A DNA stretch of 64,000 nt from Solanum dulcamara (taxonomy: Eukaryota > Streptophyta > Magnoliopsida > Solanales > Solanaceae): assembly GCF_947179165.1 (NCBI RefSeq), contig NC_077244.1:12964949-13028948 (forward strand), given 5' to 3'. Below, one piece after another: positions 11,879 through 23,867 of the stretch. The first letter of the stretch is position 1, and each line of letters starts with the position of its first letter. The notes under the pieces are model-generated. The model was not told the origin of the DNA and made no database searches. It saw nothing but the letters and a program-made list of their open reading frames with translations. The position numbers and the translations under genes were made by a program.

Positions 11879-12597
11879 TGTCACGACCCAGGCTAGACCC
11901 TTAGTGCGATATAATGATTGGAATCTCGAAGGACCCCGACCAAGCAGTGTATCATACATGAGCATACATAAGGTAAGTAAAATAATAACCAAGAACATAG
12001 ATGAGGAAATAAAGTCTCAATGTGAAGTCTTAATAAAGGATAGTAAATCTCAAACTCGAATGAAACACAACATAGACTCATCTAATATGCTTGTACTAAC
12101 TATATGGGGGCGTAAGACAAGATCTTAGCTCACCTATGTCAACATAACTAAAATCATAAAAATGATGAAAATATAATAGTCTTATTCTTGAAATATGAGG
12201 ACTCACCAACAATGGAAAAGTAAAGCTCAACTCTAGCTACTAGTGGAAGGTTCTTGAAAATTGTCTGAACCTATATTATGATACAATGTAGGCAAAATGA
12301 TTGTATTAGTACATGGAATACAATAAGTATGTGAGAAGTATGCATGAAGAATAAATATAATACATAATCAATATGAATCATGAGATGCAAGATCAATATC
12401 TTAAAACATGAGAAAATCATGAAAACCTTAAAACATCATAATCATTATCTAATGCATCTAAATATCATCATTAGAACTTTATACTTTTCCCTTTACCTTG
12501 ATATGGGATAGACCTTTAACCGACTTATAAGATCATGGGAGCTATAACATGGAATCCGATGATCCCCATATCGAGCTATATAAAAGTGAAAGTCTTA
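11879..12597 (-). mobile_element. LTR fragment of the same family as 9541-11753, minus strand
   Basis: It begins TGTCACGACCCAGG and follows the 23868 LTR for about 700 bases (shared GAGGACTCACCAA and TATGTGAGAAGTATGCATGA). Similarity is lost near 12590, where a fragment of another LTR family begins. It is the 3' third of an LTR only. Confidence 0.75.
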
Positions 12598-13174
12598 ATA
12601 AACCACAATAACTCCAAAGTTTGATTGTCACATGTACAAGCCTCTAAATAATAGAAATAAAAGATAAGTATAAGTCTCAATATTTGTTTTCTCAAATAGA
12701 ACAAAGCATAGTAAAATGAATAGGGGAGATTGTCAACATCAATCATTTACCTCACAAATCTCCTTGAAGTCTCAGATAATAGAAAAAGAAAAGTAGAATC
12801 ACGGTCTGGGATTGAAACCTACACAAGTGTAGATAGCAAAGAGTGAATACTAAACAACATGGTACTCGATAAGCCAACTAACAAAACAAGGTAGATCTAC
12901 TAGAACACTAGAACACTTTTCATCCCAACCGAACCTCCTCAACTACAAACCTGCATAAAAATCAGCCCAATCTAGAGTACACAGTTCATATGGCACATTG
13001 ATCAATAATAGCTTGTTAGCATCATTGAATAAGTCACATCAGTATCAAGTATATCAATATAAAAGACAACAAAAGGCATATATACAACTTCAAAATGACA
13101 AATAAGATATAATGCAATGCAATATGATGTCACGTAAAGTGAAACATGTCTATCCTAATGATACATATTTGTTG
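12598..13174 (-). mobile_element. Inverted fragment of the 13175-15900 LTR family
   Basis: Its reverse complement aligns with 15195-15775 of the adjacent plus-strand LTR. For example, it shares the block GGTTTGTAGTTGAGGAGG and the GCATTGCATT region. It stops exactly where the plus-strand LTR begins, so the plus-strand element seems to have inserted into an older, inverted copy of its own family. Confidence 0.8.
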
Positions 13175-15900
13175 TGTAATGAACCTGTAGGTCTTTTTTG
13201 ATATTTTTTGCTAAATGACTATTTTAACCCTCTCAATAGTTCTCCGAATTATTTTTTGTCAGTATTCGAAGTTGGTTTTGTGAAATTCCTTGAAAAGTTA
13301 AGCTTTTGGAAAATTTGAGTTTTGAAGATTTAAGTTATCAAATAGTGGTATTCGGTGTCATTTGATGTTTCAATTCTCAAAATGGAATTTTGTTTATTCC
13401 ATTAGCTCCAGAATATAATATTTGGTCTAGGAGAGTTGACGAAATTAGATTCAGAGTAATATAATGGAGTTGAGGTCTTAAGTTAGAAATTATTGAGTTT
13501 TTGAATTTAGAGTTGACTTTGGTCGACATTTGGAGTTTGAATGCTCAGAATGGAATTTCGATGATTTCATTGGCTTCGAGAGATGATTTTAGGCCTACGG
13601 AGAGCTCTTGTGTATTTTTCAGAAGCTTCAAGGGCATTTTGGTCTTTTAAAGCCTAAAGTTAGCTTTTTGATGACTTATCCATTTTTGGGTCAAGTAGAT
13701 CTTGAATTCAAATTCTGATAGTTCCATTGAGACTGGAGGATTGAATTTAGTATGGTAGCATATATGGTTTGCGTGCATAGAATTCCAAATGAATCCTAGG
13801 GGTCCAATCCGTGAACCTGTGCTTGTATGTGATGCTGTCAACTGGTACCTGATATCTAACCCTTCGCATTCTCGAAGATGGTGAATATATTTATGAAAGG
13901 TAATGCTGGTAGGCCCCACATTCATAGAGGCTTTATCGCATTTACAGAGGGTCGGGTAAGTTGACCTCTATATTTGCAGACAATGTCTGTGTTTGCGGAG
14001 AGTTAATGACCTGGCAGACTTAAACATTTTTATTTCCACCACTTTTGGACCTTGGGAGCCCGGGAGAGGGTGATTCAAAGGGAATTTGCTTGGAATCTAT
14101 CGAGTAAGTGATTTTAACAAATAATCTTCATAACCCATTAATTATATCTCAATTTTTACATCAAATTGGTTATTTTGAATTGAATAATATGGGGTTTTTT
14201 TCAAGAACTTGGGGTTTTTAATTAAATGGTGATTATAAACTGATTTGGTCTCTATTTTTAAAATGGGTTTCACTAATGATTTCTTAATGCCTTGACGATC
14301 ATTTTCATACAAAAATCTCCAGATTTAAACCCTATTTCTGCAATCGGATTTTTGAGTCATTTGGACCCTTTTACACAAATTTAGTGTTTTTGGTGTCGTT
14401 AGATTCAATTTTTGATTGTGAATTATTATTTGACTATATTGTGGTGAGTTAGAGGCTATTCATAAGGGAAAGGCTCAAATACTTAATTGTTCGGTTATTG
14501 ATTAAGGCAAGTGAACTTTTAATACCCCATAAATTTTGTTGAATAATTCAATTCTACTTTGTATGTGTGTTGGGGAGTGGTGGGTACAAAATTTGGAACT
14601 TTATCATGTGAATTGAACTTAATGAAAGATCAAGGTTAATAAAAAGACTACGTGTGTTCTGATTGTGATAAAAAATGTGAACCTCTTGATTTGAACTTGA
14701 CGTGAACTTGATGAAATGCTATGATAGCCTTAATGTGATGTGAACTCGATGAAATATTTTTTTATGTTGATTATGGGAATTGAATTGGAAATACTTGCTC
14801 ACTGATTGGTCCTTAGTAATATGATAGTAAGAGGGTAATGAAACAAAGACATGATGACTTGAAGTGAATGGTGGGATTATTGATGTTGATATACTATTGA
14901 TTGTGTGACGTGAATTACATAGATATGAATTGCATTGTGACTATGGACACTATTATTCTCTCATTACTTATATGAACATGCTTATTTGTAATGGTTTTGA
15001 AACATTGTCATGAGACCCGATTGATGACTATACCAATGAGAAATGATTCTAGCGATTGATATTTATGGGTTCTGATGATTAATACTTATGGGTTCCGGTG
15101 ATGCCAATGGGAAATAGTTCCAGTGATTGATACTTATGTCGATGAAAAATGGTTCTGATGGATACATAGACCTATGGGTTCCGATCTGAGATTCAACGGA
15201 TGTGTATAATTAGGAAAGATATACATCACTTTTTGTGACATCATATTGCATTGCATTTCATCTTATATTTCATTGTGAAATTGTGTATATTCCCCTTGTA
15301 TATTTTTATTGATATATTTGATATTGATGTGACCTGTTCGGTGATATTTAGGAGATATTATTATTCTATGTGTATATGATCGGTGTAGACTAGAAAGGGT
15401 TGATTTATGTGCAGGTCGTAGTTGAGGAGGTTTGGTTGGGATGAAAGGAGTTATAAAATCTATTAGATTTACTTCATTTTGATAGTTGTCTTGCTAAGTA
15501 CCATGTTGTTTGAAACTCACTCCTTGCTATTAACACTTGTTTAGGTTTTGAGCGTGGACTGTGATTCAGTTTTCCTTTCTTTATCTGAGGCTTTTGAGGA
15601 AGCTTGAGAGGTAGTTGTTCGATGTTGGTGATCTCCCTCATCCTTTTTACTATGCTTTGTTCGATTTGAGAAACTAACACATTGAGACTTGTACTTATCT
15701 TTCATTTAAGTTATATTAGAGGCTGGTACATTAATAATCAGTCTTTGGGGGTTATTGTAGTTGATTAAGACTTATGTTTTTATATAAATTACGTCTTATT
15801 TGAATTGCTTCCATATTATCTTTCCATAGTTGTTGGGTTTAGGCTTACTTACCCGATGGGAATGGATAAGTACCATCACACCCAAATTCGGTTCGTGACA
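13175..15900 (+). mobile_element. 5' LTR of a gypsy element, 2.7 kb
   Basis: It starts TGTAATGAACCTG and ends GGTTCGTGACA; a primer-binding site begins four bases later, so this is a 5' LTR. It is related to the LTR pieces at 48228-48424 and 63361-63609. A tandem region lies at 15010-15190. No clear gene lies inside; the 92-aa minus ORF at 13647-13925 has no recognisable motif. Confidence 0.9.
15010..15190 (+). repeat. Degenerate tandem repeat inside the LTR
   Basis: About four copies of a 45-60 bp unit, recognisable by the recurring words GATTGATA, CTTATGGGTTC and ATGARAAATGRTTC. It lies 0.7-0.9 kb before the LTR end. Confidence 0.6.
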
Positions 15901-15903
15901 AAA

Positions 15904-15918
15904 TGGTATCAGAGCCCC
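15904..15918 (+). other. Primer-binding site (initiator Met tRNA type)
   Basis: TGGTATCAGAGCCCC four bases after the LTR end matches the complement of the 3' end of plant initiator-Met tRNA, the usual primer for plant gypsy reverse transcription. Confidence 0.92.
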
Positions 15919-16098
15919 AGGTTCATATATCTCACCTGTATAAGCCAAGTCTAAGTAGAGTCTCAAGGATCTGTATAGAGACGTCTATACTTATCTTTAA
16001 AAGGCTATAAAGACTGTTAGGAAACTTTCTTTATTCATTCTTTATTATTGTATGTGGTTATTATCACTAGAGATGAGTGTCGCGTGTTGTTTATTAAG

Positions 16099-18110
16099 AT
16101 ACCAAGAACCAGAGCTACAACTAATGGTAGAGGAGAGGCAGTCCTCAGGGCAATTATTGAGACCCCAACTAGGAGTAGAGGTAGAGGCCGAGCAAGAGGC
16201 TGGGCTCGTAGAGTGGAAATAGGTAGAGGTCATTCCCGATGAATGACACCAGTTAGAGGATGAGCTAGAGAAGCTTCTCCTGAGCCACATGTTGAAGCTA
16301 AATAAGATCAAGTCCCTCTTGAGATTGCTAATACACTATTAATTTAGGCTACTCTACTGTGAGTGTTGGGTGCACTTAAGGGATTTACGCAGAGTGTGGG
16401 TGCAATTGGTATACTTGTGGTTCTCAAACTAGAGTAGGGGCTCAGAGCCCTAAGCAGTGTGAGTTCTTGGTTGTTCATGATTAGGTAGGACAGCCACCAC
16501 TGATTCCCGCACTAGCTGCAATTGTATAAGTTACTCCTAATATGGTTCTGGCAATAGATAATTAGTAATACTATGAGAGGTTTCAAAATATGAAACCACC
16601 CAGTTTCAGGGTGGTAGAAGTGAGGATGCTCATAAGTTCTTGACTTTGTGCCATGAGATACTTGATGCTGAGATACTTGAGGCAGTGAGAATAGTTGATA
16701 CCTGTGGGTTTATTTAGTTGCACTCCAGCTCCATGGGTCATCTAGGGAGTGGTGGAGGACATTCATGTAGTCTAGACTAGTGGGATGCATTTTCTAGTTC
16801 CTTTGAGGATCGCTTCATTCTATAGAGTGTATGTGAGGAGAGAATGTTGAGGTTTGAAATAGGGTGGTATGTCCGTTGCTGAATAAGAGGCATGATTTTT
16901 CCAATTGTCTCAACATGCCATTGCATTGATTCTAGATAGGATAGAGAGAGTCCAAAGGTTTTTGAGGGGATTGACTTTCTCCATTAGGTCATATATGTTC
17001 AGATCAGACCGTGAGGGGGCTTCCTTCTAGTCCATAGTGAGCAGCGACAAGGAAGCAGAGTTGATGGTTAGAGAGGATTTTGGGGACCTGAAAAGGGCTT
17101 GTTCTAGTGGTCAGTTTTCTGCACTTCATATGGAGGTAGAAGTTCACATAGGGGTGGTAGCGCATATTAGTGTCAGAGACTCATTCATGCTTCCATGCCA
17201 GTGGCCGAGGGTGGACAGATATCTCGAGGGTCCTATAATTCTGGAAGAGGTGGCTATGGTATTTCATCGGGTTTATCATAGTAGCTATTGTTTTGAGTTC
17301 TTGTTATAGTTATAGGGATCTGGGTCATTTGATGCGACAGTTCCCTCTGTAGACTCATACAGGGCCCCAGAGTACTTATTCAGCTTCTCCAAAGAGAGAT
17401 TCAGCACATCCGGCTAAAGATCAGGGTAGGGGCCAGCCAGGTAGAGGTGGTAGAGCCTCTGGTAGTGGTGTTTTGGTCTCATGAGGAGGTAGAGGTACGA
17501 TATAAATTGGTGGAGGCAGGAGAGCTCAATGCTATGCTTTATCAGGAAGACCTGAGGATGAGGCTTCCAATGTTGTTATCACAGGTATTTTCCTAGTTTG
17601 CTATCGACCTACATTAGAGTTATTTGATCTAGGATGTACATTCTACTATGTGGCTTCCTATTTTTCATTTATATTTGATTTGACTTAACCATCCACTCTC
17701 GAGATTTATATTGATTAATAGATCTCCGCGTCTTGTTAATTCATGTGATCACATGCCTGTACTTTTTCATATTTCTAAACTCGTGGGTAATCCCTTAGTG
17801 GTGGATAGAATGTATTGATCATGTCTTGTTTCGTTTATTGGGTATGATACTTGGGTAAACATGATTATTTTGGGGATGGTAGATTTTAACGTGATATTAG
17901 GTATGGATTGGCTTTCTCCTTATCATGCTATTCTTGATTGTAATGCTAAGACTATTACCTTAGTGATACCTGGTATCCTGAGGATCAAGTGGAAGGGTAC
18001 TAGTGGTTCTTATACTAGTAAGGTCATCTCTTGTATCCATACTCAGAGATTGATTGTTAATGGGTGTATGTCCTATTTTCCCGTCATTCAGGATACTAGC
18101 ATTGAGAACT
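16099..18110 (+). pseudogene. Degenerate gypsy gag and protease, 3' truncated
   Basis: Frame-hopping translation gives a basic gag N-terminus (PRTRATTNGRG, then a GRGRARG run), a decayed zinc knuckle near 17300 (YRDLGHLMRQF, with the first cysteines lost), a glycine-rich linker, and a protease ending with ILGMDWLSPYHAILD at about 17880-17940. The codon where gag should start reads ATA (16099-16101) in front of CCAAGAACC, so the normal ATG seems lost. Stops and frameshifts are frequent. Homology ends near 18110, right after DTSIE, and RT, RNase H and integrase do not follow. The RNase H/integrase scrap at 23394-23867 could be the far side of the same element, but RT would then be deleted. Confidence 0.8.
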
Positions 18111-19887
18111 TAACACAATCACGAGGTGATGATAACTCCCGATATATAGTACAAAATCTCGTCTAATGATTGGTACTCGAGTAATATAATAATTGTAGCA
18201 ATTTATCCAAAGCCATATTCTATTCATTCCAATCAGTAATTAGTTAGTGCTATAATCATTACAAATTCTTTATTCAATAGCACTTATATTCTGATAATAA
18301 GTGTTCCAAGCTTTCTTATAACACTATTTTTATCCCAATGGATATCACTTGTTCCTCTAATAAACTCATAATACATCCGTTGTTTCGCAAATCTACATTC
18401 CCTATCCTCGAAGGATCTCACTATTTTCTAAGGTGAAGTCACATATACACAATACTCCGTTATGCCTCGTGCGCTTTCACCCTAGTCGTGTACCCAATGC
18501 TAACTTCTAATATTACTCAAAATCATATCATTTTCGTTACCACTTGACTTTTTATTCTGAACATTCCCTATAGAACTTTGTAAGTTATTCGTATTTATTC
18601 TACATTTGCTTTTCCATTTCACACTAATCACATCATATTGTTTAGTTACCTCCTTGTTAGGCTTTACTCATTTCTATAAAAATCCTTATTGTATTCACAT
18701 TACATTCTGTTCATAATCTATCCTATAACATAGCACTTCTTAACCTTATTCATGATTCTTACTATGTTTTAATTACACTCCTTGGACTAAGAGTACTCAA
18801 CCCTTCACCCTTTCTGATCAATCTTACCCTTAATAGCTCAAAAATTTGTGGTTTTCCTTCCAAAAATTCCATTTCCAATTAGTTGGTTAAAAACTAATAA
18901 AATGTTATCATGAAGTATTCTCCAACCACCACCTGAAGGAAACTAGAAATCGATAAGCACCATAGGACTTCTAAGTGCTTGTTTCACATGATTTACCTCC
19001 AGGTTTAGTCTTGAATCATGAATGAATTATTTAATTCATAAATTACTTATTGCAAGCTTGTACTTTTCAACAAAAGTAAAACTTAATCATTTTTTTCCTT
19101 CAACATGAGCTTTTTCTAAGGCAATATGTGGTTGGGACATATTCTGGTCCGTTCAAATGAACTCTAAACTTTGCTGCTCATATAGGCTTTTTCTTTGAAA
19201 TAAAGTTTCTCAAATAAGAATGGTGCCCCTTACGGATTACATGGGGGTATTTCTTAACTCGTTACTACAACATAATAAATTTACCTTGTAGGTATCAACC
19301 TTCAAAACATATTATGAACTTATGTCCCATTTTCTCTTTATTTTGTTCTTTCTATTTCTGGGAAGATTTGGACAGAGTTTCCTCTTTTATTTCTTGCTAT
19401 CTCAAAATCTGCACACAGAAAATACCAACAATGCCTCATAGAGCCAACATATATATCATATCACAGCCACACGGGGCGCTTAATATCAACAATAGTATGA
19501 AACGATGGACTTACCTCATATGTCCAACTCGAATAGCACCTATAATACTATTCTATCTACTTTTCCTTTCAATTTTTAACGTTACATTTCAATCATACTT
19601 CGATACCTTACCTGAAATATATCTTTCATGCCTTTGCTTATATGCGTGCTTTGTAACATCCAATATCATCAGTCACTTCCTTCTATTGATGTCGTTCTTC
19701 TGCTGAAATCAAAAGTTAGTATGAGGAATTTCATTTTCTATGACTCGGCTCTATTGCACGATCTTAAATATGAAAGAAATTTAGCATCCTAAATGTCTTG
19801 TAACCTCCAGTTTATAGATGTGGTACATAAAACACCGATAAAAAAGACTCTACGAGACATAGTCTGTAGACACTCTGAAGATGAACT
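18111..19887 (-). mobile_element. Non-coding internal region of a minus-strand LTR element
   Basis: About 1.8 kb lies downstream (minus strand) of a primer-binding site and LTR, so it should be a leader and gag. I see no gag, knuckle or pol motif in any frame; the longest ORF (130 aa at 19314-19706, plus strand) is hydrophobic and featureless. It may be a large non-autonomous element (LARD-like) or a long leader cut off at 18110. Confidence 0.5.
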
Positions 19888-19903
19888 GCTCTGATACTAC
19901 TTC
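19888..19903 (-). other. Primer-binding site, minus strand
   Basis: The plus strand reads GCTCTGATACTA. Its complement TAGTATCAGAGC differs at one base from the usual TGGTATCAGAGC and sits four bases from the LTR end at 19904. It fixes the adjacent LTR as a 5' LTR on the minus strand. Confidence 0.85.
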
Positions 19904-22900
19904 TGTCACAACCCAACCCCGTGGGTCATGACTAGTGCCTTGAATATGTACTGAGTATATAAAGCATAAAATACCATAAAGGAGATCACATCTGAAATAG
20001 AGATTCAGGAGATAAGTATTAAAATCAAGAAATCATTATACTTGTATTTCACAAATGAAGTCATACATATTGCCGTGCCTGGCCCATTATGGGACTCGAT
20101 AAATAAAGTTGTATCGTCATATTGTAATATTATCATATCATTATATCATCATATACATATACCATACCCGGCCCTCTAGTAAGGTATTCAGTGAATAAAG
20201 TCGTATACATATATACTGTACCTAGCCCTTCATGGCACTCGGTGCCATAATCATATTATTACATCATCATATACTGTACCTGGCCCTAGTGAGGGACTCA
20301 GTGAATAATATAGTAAAATATGTGTACCCAGCTCTAGCGAGGGACTCGGTGGATAATGTAGTGGAACTATACATGATAACATACTCGGCCTATCGGAGGA
20401 CTCAGTGGATAATACAATAACAATATGTATGAATAAGGTATCATTAGCAACCATGTGTAACTATCATCTGAGATTCAATAGAACGAGTAAAATAAGCTAA
20501 CACTCAAATAGCAACATGATAGTTATGTCAAGTTCTCTCTAACTATCATCATGAACTATATAAGTAAAGTCTCAGGAATCTTAGTCATATATCAAATTAA
20601 TACGAGACAGCTTATGATAGTTAAGGACTATAGAGCCTTTTAAGAATATGAGCTTTTAAGCATCAATTACTATCCAATCGTGTAGAAGACGTGAGGGCGG
20701 TAGCTCAATTATTCCAAGAGTTTCAACATTAAGGAGTGTATAACAATCATGAATTATACCGAAATACTAATCATACCAAATTAGGATGGCTGGAATCATA
20801 CACATGTATCAAAACATAATGATATAAGTTCTAGGAAATCAAGAGCATTAGCCATCCTAGTGTATCTAAGAATACAAGCCTCTTTGGAGTTTGTGCATTC
20901 GTCGTCCGTTGGTTTCATATGAATCATGCCAAAAGAAAGAAAGATTAGATTTACACACTTACTACTTCCCAATGTATAGAAGACTTGAGAAGCAATAGCT
21001 CAATTATTTTAAGAGTTCTAACATCAAGAAGTGAATAAGAATCATGAATCGCGTGCAAAGCTTACGAATAGAATTACCCCAAATTTCATATACATATCAT
21101 TCGTCACTTATATCTAAGATATGCCCAAAAGAAAGAAGGGATACGCTTTACATACCTTTAGCATTTATCCGCACACAATATGTATATGCTTCCTCATAGG
21201 GTCTCAACATATATTAATACGTTAAGTACTATGGTTAGGCTATGGAAAGGCATAAAATGTACTTCGTCGTTAGTAGGTTATTTCTAGGAAAATTGGACAG
21301 CACCTCTCCTATAATGCTCACTTTCCTTGTCTCCAAATTAGACATACAACCACCAAGCAACATCAACAATCACACATTAAAATACTATGTTAAAACTAGC
21401 CAAAACGAGATTCAAGAATATTCCGAACAGCCCACATAACATTCAACTTTCGTTAATTATCAATATGACGACTACGATGCTATCAGATTATTCCTAATAG
21501 GCTGCAGCCACCACACCTTATGGAAGTGTTTTAGAACAGCCCAACAATTGACCATACAATGCATAATCATAACTACAGTTAATCCTTTAATTCAACACAA
21601 GCAGCCACATATTACAAGCAGCCCTTAAACCAATTACAACTCCAACTTGACATGTCAAATGCTTTCATTTTCATTTTGTAATAAGCCACAATAACAACAA
21701 CCATATTAATCGATATTGACCCACCATTTTTAGTTTAGTACAACCCCAATATGTCTCAAATGGAGATTTAACATTAACATATACAATCCCTTCACTTTTA
21801 ACACATAATCCATGACAATAATAGCAACAACGACAATCAAACCAATCTAATTCAAGCAACTCCAAATCTGTCCATTTCAACACCAACACTAATCATGGAG
21901 TTTTCTTGATTTCAATTTCATTTAATACAAGTTAATCTCTTCATTATAACATTATTTGTAAGTTACGGTAGCCACATCCATAACATCTGACAACAATCCA
22001 AATCCATATACAACTATTACATCTTAAGTCATTTTTAATGATCATAGTCTTAACATTTTCATCAGAGCATTCCTACAATAATCCAACCAACATACAACAC
22101 AACATATAGCCTTAAACATCATTAATCTTCCAAGCTCAATAAGAACAACAACAACATATCAAAACAGCCCCTAATTAACAATATAATGATGCTCAAAAAC
22201 CTTATGAGCACCTACAACACGTCAAGCAAACCACCTCCAATTTTTATAAGTTATTTCATATAATATTTTCATCTAATTTGATGCCATATCACAGAATGCC
22301 CATGGCAGTAACATCACCATTTAAATGAAATAAAACCATGTTAATGTTACACCAAGTTCTACCACAACTCATAAATATCATACCAAAGAGCTCCAAAATA
22401 TATATACAATATCTTCATACACTTTAGTCTTCCAAATTCAAGAACAACAACTCATCAACAACATCAAAACAATATCAAAAATTATTATACATAATCACAC
22501 AGCTAATTTCATCCATTTAATCCACTTAAAATAGCCCCTTAATCCATATATCTCAACAAATCAACAAACGAGTTTATAACGCTATTTTATCCGTTAAAAC
22601 TCTAAATAAACTTGTTAACAATGAAAAAGGGACCTTAATATTACCTCAAGTGTGTAACAACCACATCAACACTTCTCCTTCTTAGATAATGTTTAGCTCA
22701 AATTGAATGCAATGTGACGTACAATACTTTTCTCTCAATAAGCCTCAAGATTTGGGGATTCAATTGTGGTTAATTTTGGTGTTTCTCTCGAGGGTTCTCC
22801 TCCTTCACTCTCTATGGAAATTTGTGGACATTTCTTTGGTCTAAAAGCTGAAGCAAAATCTAAAAAAATTGATTTAATGGCGTGGGTATTGGTCCTGACC

Positions 22901-23393
22901 CGAGTTGGAATCGGCTTGGACCGAATCCAGTATTTAGTTCGGCCTTTTAGACTTAAAACGTCCATATATTCTTATACCGATGTCATATTCTGACCCATGA
23001 CCTATGGTTAGAAATCTATTTCAATTATCTACAACTTTCATTTTGAGAGTATTCCTAAATTCTCAAATCTTTTTGATGTCTTCCACTTTGAATTGGCTCA
23101 AGGGTCCTTCTTGAGTTGTGTTTAACTTCACATATATTGTTCATATAACTTATCATATATCTTTTTTATAAAAATCTCATCATGTGGGCCCCACCTTAGC
23201 TTACGATTATGAGAGCTATATATCTTTTAACATATGATTTCAATCATATTATTCGAACTCCAATTATTATACTCGTGCTATCCTCATGCTACTACAGTAA
23301 AATTTCATTCTTTATACTTGTAATATTTGTTCCTCCTCAAGCTCACATTAAGCCATTTGTAACCTTAGTAACACAAAATTTTCTGGGGTGTAA
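19904..23393 (-). mobile_element. 5' LTR of a minus-strand element, 3.5 kb
   Basis: On the minus strand it ends GGGTTGTGACA at 19904 beside the primer-binding site and starts near 23393 with ACACCCCAGAAAATTTTG. The exact start is uncertain by a few bases because the expected TGT is mutated. A tandem array lies at 20070-20415. The right edge interrupts a plus-strand gypsy pol relic. The small ORFs inside have no recognisable content. Confidence 0.8.
20070..20415 (-). repeat. Degenerate tandem repeat inside the LTR
   Basis: About six units of 45-75 bp, each with a GGCCC/AGCTC word followed by GGGACTCRGTGRATAA and a YATATACT-type spacer. It lies 0.17-0.5 kb from the LTR 3' end on the minus strand. 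Confidence 0.75.
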
Positions 23394-23867
23394 AAGTCTC
23401 ACCGCTATATGTGTTGATAGGAGGTCTTTGGCTATGAATGTTCAGAGGTTAGCCAACAATTTTGTCCATTTGTAGGTTTTTGAGGAGAGTGGGAGATTTA
23501 TTACTTTCACTGATGCTCTTTCTTTCTTAGTTGAGCAGATCTGGGAGCGACAGTTTGATGATGAGAAGTAATAACTCATTCAAGACAAGGTGTTAAGGGG
23601 TGAAGCCAAGGAGGATAAACTGGATTCATATGGGGTTTTGAGGATTGAGGGCATGATTTATGTGCCCAAGGTGGGTGACTTGATAATCCATTCACCTGGG
23701 TACTGCAAAGATATATCATGACCTTACCCAGTACTACTGGTGGTGTGGGATAAAGAGGTACATCACAAAGTTTATATCCAAGTGTTTGAGAGGGACAATG
23801 CAGCGTAGGCAGAAGAGTTATGCACACCGGAGAATTCGACTGTTAAAGTTCATGGAGGGTGATCATG
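23394..23867 (+). pseudogene. Gypsy RNase H/integrase linker fragment
   Basis: Translation gives the linker between RNase H and integrase: RRSLAMNVQRLANNFVHL, then LSFLVEQIWERQFDDEK, then VLRGEAKEDKLDSYGVLRI and YVPKVGDLI. It stops before the integrase zinc finger is complete and carries several stops. It is flanked by the minus-strand LTR ending at 23393 and another minus-strand LTR starting at 23868. It could be the continuation of the element starting at 13175. Confidence 0.75.

Noticed and set aside
15904..15918. TGGTATCAGAGC words (also at 56573 and 63613) as tRNA gene ends
   Set aside because: No cloverleaf sequence is attached; each lies a few bases after an LTR end, as primer-binding sites do.
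19314..19706. 130-aa hydrophobic plus-strand frame as a membrane protein gene
   Set aside because: T-rich non-coding internal region of a minus-strand element; no motif and no sign of codon constraint.
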